Below, one piece after another: positions 8,455-16,436 of a stretch of DNA of 64,000 nucleotides. The notes under the pieces were generated by a model. The model was not told where the DNA came from, ran no database searches, and worked only from the letters and a program-made list of their open reading frames with translations. This stretch comes from Bacillota bacterium (GTDB lineage: Bacteria > Bacillota > Clostridia > Oscillospirales > Ruminococcaceae), in contig JAEZCT010000064.1 of assembly GCA_023433405.1 (NCBI GenBank), positions 1-64,000 on the forward strand, in the 5' to 3' direction. The first letter of the stretch is position 1. Each line of letters begins with the position of its first letter. The position numbers and the translations under genes were made by a program.

Positions 8455-8664
8455 TTGGAAGCTTTGCTGCCATAGGCTGCTATAATGCCCGGCCGGTTTT
8501 GCCATTGGGGTGCGCCGCAACACCCGCAGCCGCCCTCGCTGGTGCAGCGGTTTAAACATCTTTGAATATAACCGGACACGCGCAGATGATTCATTTAGCC
8601 TCTAGCCTCCGAAACATACGGTGTTGACATTCATGAACCTGTCAAGTTTGCGTAAAACGATTAG
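8455..8664 (-). ncRNA. Structured purE leader RNA, possible riboswitch of unassigned class
   Basis: The minus-strand RNA between the promoter and the terminator can fold into nested stems: GGAGGCU/AGCUUCC outermost, then AGGCU/AGCCU, then CCGGUU/AACCGG enclosing two hairpins (GCUG/CAGC and GGGUG/CACCC). The segment CAGCCUAUGGC at 8469-8479, part of the second stem, can instead pair at 10 of 11 positions with the terminator 3' arm GCCAUAGCCUG at 8379-8389. This gives mutually exclusive antiterminator and terminator folds. I could not match it to the guanine, ZTP, PRPP or THF riboswitches as I know them. A 6S-like RNA near purE is an alternative. Folding was by eye only. Confidence 0.5.
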
Positions 8665-8670
8665 GTCTTT

Positions 8671-8699
8671 ATTCTAAACCATCGCACGCGCAAAAACAA
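8671..8699 (-). promoter_or_regulatory. Predicted promoter of the purine operon
   Basis: TTGTTT (8694-8699) and TAGAAT (8671-8676) are spaced by exactly 17 bases on the minus strand. The predicted start near 8664 gives a leader of about 460 nt before purE. A palindrome TTGACA-N10-TGTCAA (about 8622-8645) follows in the early transcribed region and could bind a repressor. Confidence 0.6.
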
Positions 8700-8779
8700 G
8701 ATAAACTGTCAAAATCGTTTCGTTGCACCAAAAAAGCTCTTTGCTCCACAGCGCAGTTGTGCAGTTAGCCATTACCTTT

Positions 8780-9715
8780 TTATTTCGCGCCGGTATCGGT
8801 CATAAGCTCCTTTACAGAAGTAGCAAATCCCGCAAGGGACTGCAGCTCGGCGGGGATGATAATCTTGGTGGCCTTGCCGTCGCAAGCCTTCACAAACGCC
8901 TCAAAGCTCTTAAGGGCCAGGATCTTATCGCTGGGGTTTGACTCGTTTAAGAGCTTGATGCTGTCGGCCAGCGCCTTTTGCACTGTCATAATCGCCTGCG
9001 CCTCACCCTCCGCCTCAAGAATCTTCTGCTCTCTTACGGCGTCGGCACGCAGGATAGCAGACTGCTTCTCCGCCTCGGCACGCAGGATGGCGGACTCACG
9101 CTCGCCCTCCGCCACAAGGATCTGGCTGCGCTTTTCACCCTCGGCGCGCAGGATGGACTCGCGGCGCTCACGCTCCGCCTTCATCTGCTTTTCCATAGCG
9201 TCCTGAATCTCACGGGGAGGAAGGATGTTTTTAAGCTCTACGCGGTTTACCTTAATGCCCCATTTGTCGGTGGCAATATCGAGAATGGTGGTAATCTTAC
9301 TGTTAATCGCGTCACGGGAGGAAAGGGTGGAGTCAAGCTCAATGTCGCCGATGATGTTACGCAGGGTGGTCGCCGTTAAAAACTCAATGGCGGAAAGGGG
9401 GTTATCCACACCGTAGGCGTAAAGCTTTGGGTCGGTTATGAAGAAGAACACAACCGTATCAATCTGCATCGTTACGTTGTCCTTGGTAATTACCGATTGG
9501 GGACGGAAATCGGCCACCTGCTCCTTAAGGTTGACGCGCCTTGCAATGCGGTCAATAAAGGGAACCTTAACATGCAGTCCGGTCTGCCAAGTGGTGCTGT
9601 AGGTACCAAGGCGCTCCACAACATAGGCGGTTGCCTGCGGCACAATCTTGATGTTGGAGATGATAAGGATGAACAAAAAAATTAGTACCCCTGCTAAAAT
9701 TACTCCTGGTGGCAT
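8780..9715 (-). CDS. SPFH/stomatin-like membrane protein (paraslipin type)
   Basis: A 311-residue protein with one N-terminal membrane segment (about residues 5-22, VILAGVLIFLFILIISNI), an SPFH domain (ATAYVVERLGTY through LKNILPPREIQDAM) and a long alanine/glutamate-rich coiled coil with repeated RAEGE/RAEAEKQSAILRA units at about 190-245. Such proteins form oligomeric membrane scaffolds. It lies 81 bp downstream of an NfeD-like gene, the classic pairing in bacteria, where the two are thought to act together in membrane organisation or membrane-protein quality control. GGAGTG precedes the ATG. Precise function unknown. Confidence 0.9.
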   Translation of the reverse strand: MPPGVILAGVLIFLFILIISNIKIVPQATAYVVERLGTYSTTWQTGLHVKVPFIDRIARRVNLKEQVADFRPQSVITKDNVTMQIDTVVFFFITDPKLYAYGVDNPLSAIEFLTATTLRNIIGDIELDSTLSSRDAINSKITTILDIATDKWGIKVNRVELKNILPPREIQDAMEKQMKAERERRESILRAEGEKRSQILVAEGERESAILRAEAEKQSAILRADAVREQKILEAEGEAQAIMTVQKALADSIKLLNESNPSDKILALKSFEAFVKACDGKATKIIIPAELQSLAGFATSVKELMTDTGAK

Positions 9716-9796
9716 AATACAATCACTCCGTTTCTGCCGCTCTGCGGCACTGTTTTTATGTTTCGAGCCTTACGCCCTGTACTGCGTACCCTATGT

Positions 9797-10237
9797 TTAG
9801 CCGGTAATTTCGCGCACGAAGAGCTTTGCGCCCTCTATGCGCTCCACCAGCACCTTTTGCCCCTGAGCCACAATGTTACCGTCCTCGGTGCGTGCCGCCC
9901 AGCTTAGACCGTCGGCAAATACCCGCCCTGTTTCCCGCAGGTTGTCAATGGGCTCCTCAACGATTGCGGTGGTTCCAACAACACGGTCGGCGTTGGTGGC
10001 GGTTTTGCGGGCGCCAATCAGCTTTTTGGCAAGCGGACGGGTGGCAACCAGCACCACGGCTGTACTGAAAAAGAATACGATAAGCTGAAGCCATACCGGC
10101 GCGCCGAACATGCTTGAAACCAGTGCAAGCAATGAGCCTACTCCAAACCAGATAGAAATCAGCTGCACCGTAGCGGCCTCTATGACACAGAATAAAATCG
10201 TCGCTCCCAGCCAAAAGAGCGGTGAATAAGCCTCCAT
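9797..10237 (-). CDS. NfeD-family membrane protein
   Basis: A 146-residue protein with three closely spaced hydrophobic segments in the first 70 residues (FWLGATILFCVIEAA, LISIWFGVGSLLALVSS, LQLIVFFFSTAVVLVA), then a small C-terminal OB-fold-like domain starting at about residue 80 (VVGTTAIVEEPIDN...GRVFADGLSWAA...GQKVLVERIEGAKLFV). This is the short NfeD form without the N-terminal protease domain. It is the first gene of a two-gene operon with the SPFH protein. AAGGGGT and GAGGT lie before the start. Confidence 0.88.
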   Translation of the reverse strand: MEAYSPLFWLGATILFCVIEAATVQLISIWFGVGSLLALVSSMFGAPVWLQLIVFFFSTAVVLVATRPLAKKLIGARKTATNADRVVGTTAIVEEPIDNLRETGRVFADGLSWAARTEDGNIVAQGQKVLVERIEGAKLFVREITG

Positions 10238-10434
10238 ACCTCATACCCCTTTCGTTTATAAAACAGTTTGCAGCGTAGTAATTATATATATTATTTCTGA
10301 AAACATGCTCTTATTTCTTTTGCGGTTTGCATAAAGCAAAGCATTTGCGATATTTGTCACCGCCCAGTCACTATTATACCACATTGCAATAGATGGAACA
10401 ATGAACAAACTGTGATATTTATCCTGCATATGCG

Positions 10435-10521
10435 AATACCAATATCCGATAAAGTGTAAATCATGTGCAAGGGGGTTTTCACGCGGATTTTAATCTGTCT
10501 TTCTGCTCCATTTGAAATTAG
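10435..10521. repeat. R1 palindromic repeat, degenerate copy
   Basis: Recognisable by ATACCAATATCCGATAAAG at the left and GGTTTTCACGCGGATTTTAAT in the centre, with a decayed right end. The remainder of 10238-10546 is AT-rich non-coding sequence in which I see nothing else. Confidence 0.55.
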
Positions 10522-10546
10522 CTTTATTAACAAGACCTCGCACTGC

Positions 10547-10585
10547 AAAAAAACGCAGGGCGCGCCGGATTCGGCGCGCCCTGCG
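10547..10585 (-). terminator. Terminator after groEL
   Basis: On the minus strand, a very strong GC-rich stem (CGCAGGGCGCGCCG/CGGCGCGCCCTGCG) followed by seven T residues, 33 bp past the groEL stop codon. Confidence 0.95.
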
Positions 10586-10617
10586 GGTCTGTATTTTTAC
10601 TCCGGTTTTGCACTCTC

Positions 10618-12246
10618 TTAATACATTCCGCCCATACCGGGGTTTGGCATAGCGGGGGCGGGATGCTCCTCCGGCTTGTCGGCCACCAGAGATTCGGTGG
10701 TGAGAATCATAGCGGCAGCACTTGCCGCGTTTTGCAAGGCGCTTCTCGTTACCTTGGTGGGGTCAACGATGCCAAGGGAGATCATATCGCCATAGGTTTC
10801 GCTGTATGCGTCAAAGCCGTAGCCTACCTTACCTGCGGCAAGCACCTTATCCACAATAACCGAGCCTTCAAGGCCGGCGTTCTGGGCAATCTGGCGCAGG
10901 GGCTCCTCAAGAGCGCGCAGCACAATCTTAGCACCGGTCTTTTCATCGCCCTCAGAGGACGCAACCAGCTTCGCAACCTCGGGGATGGCGTTTACAAGCG
11001 CGATACCGCCGCCCGCAACAATGCCTTCGGCTACCGCTGCCTTTGTAGCGGAGAGCGCGTCCTCGATGCGCATTTTCTTCTCTTTCATCTCAATCTCGGT
11101 AGCAGCGCCCACCTTGATGACGGCAACGCCGCCCGCAAGCTTTGCAAGGCGCTCCTGGAGCTTCTCGCGGTCGAAATCAGAGGTTGTGGTCTCAATCTGC
11201 GCCTTAATCTGGTTGACGCGCGCCTTAATGGCATCCTTGTCGCCGGCACCGTCTACGATAATGGTGTTCTCCTTTTGGACAACAACCTGACGGGCACGAC
11301 CCAGCTGAGAAACCTGCGCCTCCTTAAGGTCAAGCCCCAGCTCGTCGGTGATAACCTCGCCGCCGGTGAGGGTTGCGATATCGCGCAGCATCTCTTTTCT
11401 TCTGTCGCCAAAGCCGGGAGCCTTAACCGCAACGCAGGTGAAGGTGCCGCGCAGCTTGTTGACGATAAGGGTGGAGAGCGCCTCGCCCTCGATATCCTCG
11501 GCAATGATTACGAGCTTTCTGCCAGCCTGAACAATCTGCTCAAGTAGGGGCAGAATCTCCTGAATGGAGGCAAGCTTCTTATCGGTTATCAGAATAAAGG
11601 CGTCGTCGATGACGGCCTCCATCTTGTCGGCATCGGTAATCATGTAGGGAGTGACGTAGCCGCGGTCAAACTGCATACCCTCGACCACTTCGCTGTAGGT
11701 CTCGGCGGTCTTGCTCTCCTCGATGGTGATAACGCCGTCGGCGGTTACCTTCTCCATCGCGTCGGCAATCAGCTTGCCAATGGACTCATCCCCGGCGGAT
11801 ACGGTGGCAACACGGGCGATATCCTCGCTGCTGCCAACCTTCTTGGAGTTCTTAATTACGGTATCGACGGTGATATCCACCGCCTTCTGAATGCCCTTCT
11901 TGAGCACCATGGGGTTTGCGCCCGCGGCAACATTCTTCATGCCCTCGCGAACCAGCGCCTGAGCAAGCAGGGTGGCTGTGGTGGTGCCGTCGCCCGCCGC
12001 GTCGTTTGTTTTGGTGGCAACCTCTTTTACCAGCTGCGCGCCCATGTTCTCAAACGCATCCTCCAGCTCTATCTCCTTTGCGATGGTTACGCCATCGTTG
12101 GTGATGAGCGGAGCGCCAAACTTCTTATCCAGAACCACATTGCGGCCCTTCGGACCAAGTGTAATTTTAACGGTATCGGCAAGCTTATCAAGCCCCGCCT
12201 GAAGGGATTTTCTTGCTTCCTCGCCGTATGCGATTTGCTTTGCCAT
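10618..12246 (-). CDS. groL: 60-kDa chaperonin GroEL
   Basis: Subunit of the double-ring ATP-dependent folding chamber that works with GroES. The 542-residue sequence is canonical: LGPKGRNVVLDKKFGAP and NDGVTIAKEIELEDAFENMG near the N terminus, the ATP-site segment AAGDGTTTATLLAQ, and a C-terminal tail ending in GMGGMY, a shortened version of the flexible Gly-Met tail. It lies 29 bp downstream of groES, with AAGGGGG before the ATG. A CIRCE operator upstream of groES predicts HrcA-dependent heat induction. Confidence 0.98.
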   Translation of the reverse strand: MAKQIAYGEEARKSLQAGLDKLADTVKITLGPKGRNVVLDKKFGAPLITNDGVTIAKEIELEDAFENMGAQLVKEVATKTNDAAGDGTTTATLLAQALVREGMKNVAAGANPMVLKKGIQKAVDITVDTVIKNSKKVGSSEDIARVATVSAGDESIGKLIADAMEKVTADGVITIEESKTAETYSEVVEGMQFDRGYVTPYMITDADKMEAVIDDAFILITDKKLASIQEILPLLEQIVQAGRKLVIIAEDIEGEALSTLIVNKLRGTFTCVAVKAPGFGDRRKEMLRDIATLTGGEVITDELGLDLKEAQVSQLGRARQVVVQKENTIIVDGAGDKDAIKARVNQIKAQIETTTSDFDREKLQERLAKLAGGVAVIKVGAATEIEMKEKKMRIEDALSATKAAVAEGIVAGGGIALVNAIPEVAKLVASSEGDEKTGAKIVLRALEEPLRQIAQNAGLEGSVIVDKVLAAGKVGYGFDAYSETYGDMISLGIVDPTKVTRSALQNAASAAAMILTTESLVADKPEEHPAPAMPNPGMGGMY

Positions 12247-12275
12247 GTCATATGCCCCCTTATCAAAATTATAAA

Positions 12276-12560
12276 TTATTCAACAATTGCAAGGATATCG
12301 GACTGACGTACAATCACAAGCTCTTCGCCGTCAATCTTAACCTCGGTTCCCGAGTACTTGCTGGTAAGCACCTTGTTGCCCACCGCAACGTACATGGTAA
12401 CTTCCTTTCCCTCAACAAGCCCGCCCGGACCTACGGCAATTACCTCGGCTACCTGGGGTTTTTCTTTTGCGGCGCCGGTGAGGATAATGCCGCTCTTAGT
12501 GGTTTCTTCCGCCTCCACCATCTTGAGGACTACCCTATCGGCAAGAGGTTTCACAGTCAT
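12276..12560 (-). CDS. groS: 10-kDa co-chaperonin GroES
   Basis: Lid of the GroEL chamber. The 94-residue product starts MTVKPLADRVVLK, carries the mobile loop around EEATTKSGIILTGAAKEKP-like sequence (here EAEETTKSGIILTGAAKE) and ends in the usual beta strand. An in-frame extension upstream is rejected because AGGAGG lies seven bases before this ATG and the extension has no family similarity. It is the first gene of the groES-groEL operon. Confidence 0.97.
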   Translation of the reverse strand: MTVKPLADRVVLKMVEAEETTKSGIILTGAAKEKPQVAEVIAVGPGGLVEGKEVTMYVAVGNKVLTSKYSGTEVKIDGEELVIVRQSDILAIVE

Positions 12561-12661
12561 GTCTATTCCTCCTATAACAATAATTGTGCGCCTTCCCTCC
12601 GTTCGGGGCGTCGTTAAAAGACTGCCGCCCCTGCATGGTACCAGACGCTGTCTGCTTATTT

Positions 12662-12688
12662 TTAGCACTCAACAGTCAAGAGTGCTAA
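12662..12688. promoter_or_regulatory. CIRCE operator of groES-groEL
   Basis: A perfect CIRCE: TTAGCACTC, nine bases, GAGTGCTAA. It lies between the predicted promoter and groES, the standard position for HrcA repression. hrcA itself is in this window at about 56.9 kb behind an identical operator. Confidence 0.97.
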
Positions 12689-12697
12689 CTAAGTACT

Positions 12698-12725
12698 ATT
12701 GTAGCCTATTTTTCATAAAAATCAA
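12698..12725 (-). promoter_or_regulatory. Predicted groES promoter
   Basis: On the minus strand, TTGATT (12720-12725) and TACAAT (12698-12703) with a 16-base spacer, placed so that the CIRCE covers the first transcribed bases. Confidence 0.65.
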
Positions 12726-12847
12726 GGGGAGATTTTCACATGGGCTTATTTTTTACAAATTGTTAAAAAATATAATGGCCGCCGCGTTCTGTTTTTTTGG
12801 CATATTTTAAGCTCTTTCGCCGTTTCGCGAAACCCCGCCCGACGTTG

Positions 12848-12952
12848 TAATACTATTCTCCGATAAAAGTGTTGATAAAAATCCGCGTCAAAATCCATTA
12901 ATTTAAGATTTCGACTTGATTTTTATACACTTTTTAATCGGATAATAGTATA
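12848..12952. repeat. R1 palindromic repeat, subfamily B
   Basis: TAATACTATTCTCCGATAAA at the left, TTTTTAATCGGATAATAGTA at the right, with GATAAAAATCCGCGTCAAAA in the left arm. Subfamily B differs from A in the GTCAAAA core and GTGT next to the ends; copies at 35827 and 39742 belong with it. Confidence 0.9.
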
Positions 12953-13036
12953 AGATAACGGTCGGGGCGGCAGGGGTTATGCAGAGTCATACTGCTTCAA
13001 TTTAGAAGTGTATCAATATCAGATGAGAAGCTTTTA

Positions 13037-14098
13037 CTAACAATGCGAAGCATTGCCGCTCGGCGGCTTCGCCTTAAGATAGTTGCGTCGCGCTTTGGTA
13101 TGTCTTATGCGGTATTGCAACCAGCTTGGTTCGCACAAGCTGCGCACGCGCACGGCGCGCAGGGGCAGGGCGCGTGCCTTACTATGGTCGCGCTGGTGCG
13201 CAAGAGGGAGCGAAAACCACAATGCCTTGGGCAGCACGGCGGCTTTCATCCCGCGACTTACCTCCGCTTCTCCGTCGTAATTTACCACAACATCCTGAGC
13301 GGCGCTAACCACAAGTTCCTTTGCCCGCACATAGGTAACGACGTCGGCAAAGCCCTTATCCGCGAGATGCAGCCCCTTTTTATACTTACCGATCAGGGCA
13401 AGAAAACGCGCGCGGGAAAGGCGCTTGACAAAGATAATCTCAAGAAGGCCATCCTCAAGGTCGGCAAGGGGTGCCGCGGTAAAGCCTCCGCCGTAGCTTT
13501 TACCATTGCCGCAAACCCCGATGACATACTCGCAGGAATCAAGGCTCCTGCCGTCCACCGTCACGGTAAGGGGGCTGGAGATACGATGAAAAAAGCACTG
13601 GGCAATCGCGAGGATATACGCCATGCTGCCGGTAACCAGCGGTATTTTCTTGTACCGCGACATATTAAGCGCCACGGCGGAATCGAACCCCACCGAGCAC
13701 AAATTGACGCAGATGCCCGCGCCGGTTTGTATAAGGTCAATGCGCCGCACATCCCCGGCTAGCTGCGCGGCAATATCGCGAAAGGGTACCCCTTCAAAGC
13801 TGCGCACAAAATCGTTGCCCGAGCCGCAGGGCACCACCGCAACCTGCACATTGTCGTGAGGATACGCGCCCTTCACCACCTCGCCCAGAGTGCCGTCGCC
13901 GCCGCAGGCATAACAGCGCAGGCTTTCGCCGCTTTTTGCGCGTTCTGCCACAAACCGTGTGGCATCCCCCACCGACTGGGTTACATAAACCTCATAATCG
14001 ACGCCCTTTTCTTTACATACTGTGTTTATTTGCTCCGTTAAACCCGTCACATGCTTGCCTTTGCCCGCAACCGGGTTAATGATAAAAATGTGCCGCAT
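13037..14098 (-). CDS. Diacylglycerol/lipid kinase family protein
   Basis: Member of the DagK/YegS lipid kinase family: MRHIFIINPVAGKGKHV at the N terminus (NPxAGKG nucleotide loop), YACGGDGTLGEVVKGA (GGDGT motif) at about residue 60 and VVPCGSGNDFVRSF. Such enzymes phosphorylate diacylglycerol or related lipids at the membrane. I start at the ATG nine bases after AGGCGG; a further 86 in-frame codons upstream look non-coding. The product is 353 residues, about 50 longer than usual, because the frame runs past the normal end (near KALWFSLP) into an arginine-rich tail, possibly through loss of the original stop codon. Confidence 0.85.
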   Translation of the reverse strand: MRHIFIINPVAGKGKHVTGLTEQINTVCKEKGVDYEVYVTQSVGDATRFVAERAKSGESLRCYACGGDGTLGEVVKGAYPHDNVQVAVVPCGSGNDFVRSFEGVPFRDIAAQLAGDVRRIDLIQTGAGICVNLCSVGFDSAVALNMSRYKKIPLVTGSMAYILAIAQCFFHRISSPLTVTVDGRSLDSCEYVIGVCGNGKSYGGGFTAAPLADLEDGLLEIIFVKRLSRARFLALIGKYKKGLHLADKGFADVVTYVRAKELVVSAAQDVVVNYDGEAEVSRGMKAAVLPKALWFSLPLAHQRDHSKARALPLRAVRVRSLCEPSWLQYRIRHTKARRNYLKAKPPSGNASHC

Positions 14099-14267
14099 AG
14101 CCATATACCGCCTATTCAATAAAATGCCCAAAAAACACACTATAAAGTATAGCGTATATCGCCATGATAGCCAACTGTTTTTTTCATTTTTTTGTTCCAT
14201 TTGACCTTGCAATATGATATTATGATGAATGCTGTCAGGCTTATGCGGGAAAGGGATGGATATTGCG

Positions 14268-14696
14268 ATGCTTAAAAGGCTATATGAACAGTGCTTGGCT
14301 CTTTTTTTGCGATATAAGGAGACGCTGCTATACCTGATATTCGGCGGGCTGACCACCCTTATTAATATCGTGTGCTACTGGGCGCTCAGCTCACCCCTTG
14401 GAATTGACTTTATGGTCGCCAACGCGCTTGCTTGGGCTATTTCGGTGCTGTTCGCGTTTGTCACCAACAAGCTTTTCGTGTTTGAGAGCAAAAGTCTGGC
14501 GCCCGTGCTGCTTGCCCGTGAGTTTGTACTGTTTGTGGGCGCGCGCCTATTCTCTGGGGCGATGGATATGGGCATCATGTACCTGTTTATAGATGTTCTT
14601 CAGTTTAATGATATGCTCATTAAGGTGCTTTCAAACATCCTTGTAATTATTGTTAACTATATTTTAAGCAAGCTTATCATTTTTAGAAAAAAATAA
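14268..14696 (+). CDS. GtrA-family membrane protein
   Basis: About 142 residues with four predicted membrane segments and the GtrA pattern: FGGLTTLINIVCYWAL early, WAISVLFAFVTNKLFVFES in the middle and a C terminus ending NYILSKLIIFRKK. GtrA proteins are linked to transfer of lipid-linked sugars (undecaprenyl-phosphate glucose in the founding case) across the membrane for cell-surface glycosylation. The start is uncertain: ATGs at 14229, 14256 and 14268 are all in frame; GGGAAAGGG fits the last best. It is divergent from the lipid kinase gene; a shared promoter region lies in 14099-14228. Confidence 0.85.
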   Translation: MLKRLYEQCLALFLRYKETLLYLIFGGLTTLINIVCYWALSSPLGIDFMVANALAWAISVLFAFVTNKLFVFESKSLAPVLLAREFVLFVGARLFSGAMDMGIMYLFIDVLQFNDMLIKVLSNILVIIVNYILSKLIIFRKK

Positions 14697-14706
14697 GTAA
14701 AAGATA

Positions 14707-14756
14707 AACCGCACGGCAGCGTAACGTATTGCAGCCGTGCGGTTTATTATTTTTCA
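14707..14756. terminator. Bidirectional terminator between gtrA-like gene and pyrD
   Basis: An 11-bp perfect stem AACCGCACGGC/GCCGTGCGGTT with a 16-base loop, followed by TATTATTTTTC on the plus strand and by GGTTTATCTTTTAC on the minus strand. It sits between two convergent genes. Confidence 0.85.
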
Positions 14757-14778
14757 TTCTTTTAAAGGGGTAGTATCG

Positions 14779-15687
14779 TTACACAATCCCCCGTATTTCG
14801 GCGAGATCGTCAATCCTGTTCTCGTCCATATAGCCCTGCATCCCGCTCAGAATATCGAGCGCGATCTTTGGGTTAATAAAGGATGCGGTGCCGACCTGTA
14901 TGGCCGTCGCGCCCGCCATAATAAATTCGACGGCATCCTGCCATGTGGTAATGCCCCCAAGGCCCATTACCGGAATCTTTACCGCATGTGCCACCTCGTG
15001 AACCATGCGCAGAGCTATGGGCTTGATTGCGGGACCGGAAAGGCCGGCATAGCGGTTATCAAACACCGGCTTGCGGGCGCGGATATCAATGGCCATTGCC
15101 AAAAAGGTGTTTACAAGGCTCACCCCCTCCGCGCCCTCCTCCTCACACATGCGCGCAAGCGCCACCACGCTTTCGGCATTGGGTGAAAGCTTCACCACCA
15201 GCCGGTGACGGCATTTTGCCCGCACCGCCCGCACAATCTCCCGGGCGGCCTCGGTCTTTATGCCAAAGTTCATGCCTCCCTGCTTGACATTGGGGCAGGA
15301 GATGTTTAGCTCTATAAACTCAAGGTCACAGGGATTTAAGAGTTCGACTGCCTGAAGGTAATCCTCATGGGAATGCCCGCCGACGTTTACAAATTTAACA
15401 AGGTCTTTTTCGGTAAGCCATGGCAGCTCGCGGGCGATAAAGCCCTCCACCCCGGGGTTTTCTAGCCCAACACTGTTCATCACCCCGCTGGGAGTCTCCC
15501 AGATGCGAATGCCGGCGTTGCCGGCTCGGTACTTTAAGGTCAGTCCCTTTGTCGCGATGCCGCCAAGCTGTGTAATATCATAATACTCGTTTAATTCCTG
15601 TCCAAAGCCGCAGGTTCCCGAGGCAAGCGTTACGGGGTTTTTCATTGCAACGCCCGCAAAGGTCGTCTTCAGTCTATTCAAATTCAA
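14779..15687 (-). CDS. pyrD: Dihydroorotate dehydrogenase B, catalytic subunit
   Basis: FMN subunit that oxidises dihydroorotate to orotate, passing electrons to PyrK and NAD+. About 302 residues with LASGTCGFGQELNEYYD, ELNISCPNVKQGG (the Cys is the class 1B catalytic base), VVKLSPN and GLGGITTWQDAVEFIMAGA. I chose the TTG at 15687 (reading fMNLNRLKTTFAG, as in relatives), with GGGAGA just upstream. This start overlaps the pyrK stop codon by 14 bp, as in translationally coupled pairs. An ATG at 15717 is possible but adds ten atypical residues. Confidence 0.93.
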   Translation of the reverse strand: MNLNRLKTTFAGVAMKNPVTLASGTCGFGQELNEYYDITQLGGIATKGLTLKYRAGNAGIRIWETPSGVMNSVGLENPGVEGFIARELPWLTEKDLVKFVNVGGHSHEDYLQAVELLNPCDLEFIELNISCPNVKQGGMNFGIKTEAAREIVRAVRAKCRHRLVVKLSPNAESVVALARMCEEEGAEGVSLVNTFLAMAIDIRARKPVFDNRYAGLSGPAIKPIALRMVHEVAHAVKIPVMGLGGITTWQDAVEFIMAGATAIQVGTASFINPKIALDILSGMQGYMDENRIDDLAEIRGIV

Positions 15688-16387
15688 AAATCTCCCTTCC
15701 CTCAAAGACCGGCCCATCCTTGCAAACCTTACGGTTACCGTCTATCGTAGGACAACTGCAGCCTAGGCAGGCGCCTATCCCGCAGGCCATGCGGCTTTCC
15801 ATCGAAACATACAACCGCACATCATAGTCTTTGCATTTATTATATAGCGCCCGCATCATCGGTATGGGGCCGCAGGTGAAGATTACGTCGTAATCCCTTG
15901 GACGTATATGGTCGGTGATAATTCCGCCCACATCGGTGGTCAGCCTGTCCGCAACCATCGAAAACTCCCGCGACAGCACCGAGGCGCTGGAAAAGCCAAG
16001 ATAAAGATCCACCAAATTTTTCTGGCTGTGGGCTCGTATGGTTTTTGCCGCCAAATACAGCGGCGCAATGCCTACCCCGCCGCCTACCATCGCCACACGT
16101 CCCTCCACCAGGGGAAACCCTCTGCCCAGCGGACCCAGCAGCGAAAGGCTGGCGCCCTCCCGCAGCGCGGCAATCAGCTCGGTGCCTTCGCCCACTACCT
16201 TGTATAAAAAGCTGACGCTCTCGCCGTCGCTGTCGAACACACTGATAGGGCGCGAAAGCACCGGGAAATCGCCCCAGGCGCGCAGCATGTAAAACTGGCC
16301 CATTGCCGCTGTGTTTTTATGCCGGACCTTGATCAGGTAAAAGTCCTCCGAAAGGCGGGTATTGCGTAGAACTGCCGCGTTTTCCAT
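15674..16387 (-). CDS. pyrK: Dihydroorotate dehydrogenase B, electron transfer subunit
   Basis: Carries FAD and a 2Fe-2S cluster and moves electrons from PyrD to NAD+. The 237-residue protein has the flavin-binding RPISVFDSDGE at about residues 45-55, the NAD-site MVGGGVGIAPLYLAA, and a C-terminal cysteine cluster CGIGACLGCSC...VC that binds the iron-sulfur centre. GGGGGAGG lies before the ATG at 16387; the ATG 15 bases earlier lacks such spacing. It follows pyrC by 49 bp and overlaps pyrD. Confidence 0.94.
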   Translation of the reverse strand: MENAAVLRNTRLSEDFYLIKVRHKNTAAMGQFYMLRAWGDFPVLSRPISVFDSDGESVSFLYKVVGEGTELIAALREGASLSLLGPLGRGFPLVEGRVAMVGGGVGIAPLYLAAKTIRAHSQKNLVDLYLGFSSASVLSREFSMVADRLTTDVGGIITDHIRPRDYDVIFTCGPIPMMRALYNKCKDYDVRLYVSMESRMACGIGACLGCSCPTIDGNRKVCKDGPVFEGREIFEFE

Positions 16388-16436
16388 AAAAACCTCCCCC
16401 AAATACTATAAATTTAACGGTGGCGGCGTTGCAAGC

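Noticed and set aside
8431..8460. CTGAGA on the plus strand, as in TPP riboswitches
   Set aside because: The other TPP-aptamer motifs are missing and no plus-strand gene follows.
8455..8664. Naming the purE leader a 6S RNA outright
   Set aside because: A rod with a central bubble can be drawn, but I cannot recall matching conserved bases and the terminator complementarity favours a leader switch; kept only as an alternative.
10663..11547. Plus-strand frame of 294 codons opposite groEL
   Set aside because: Antisense shadow of groEL; no start signal and no similarity.
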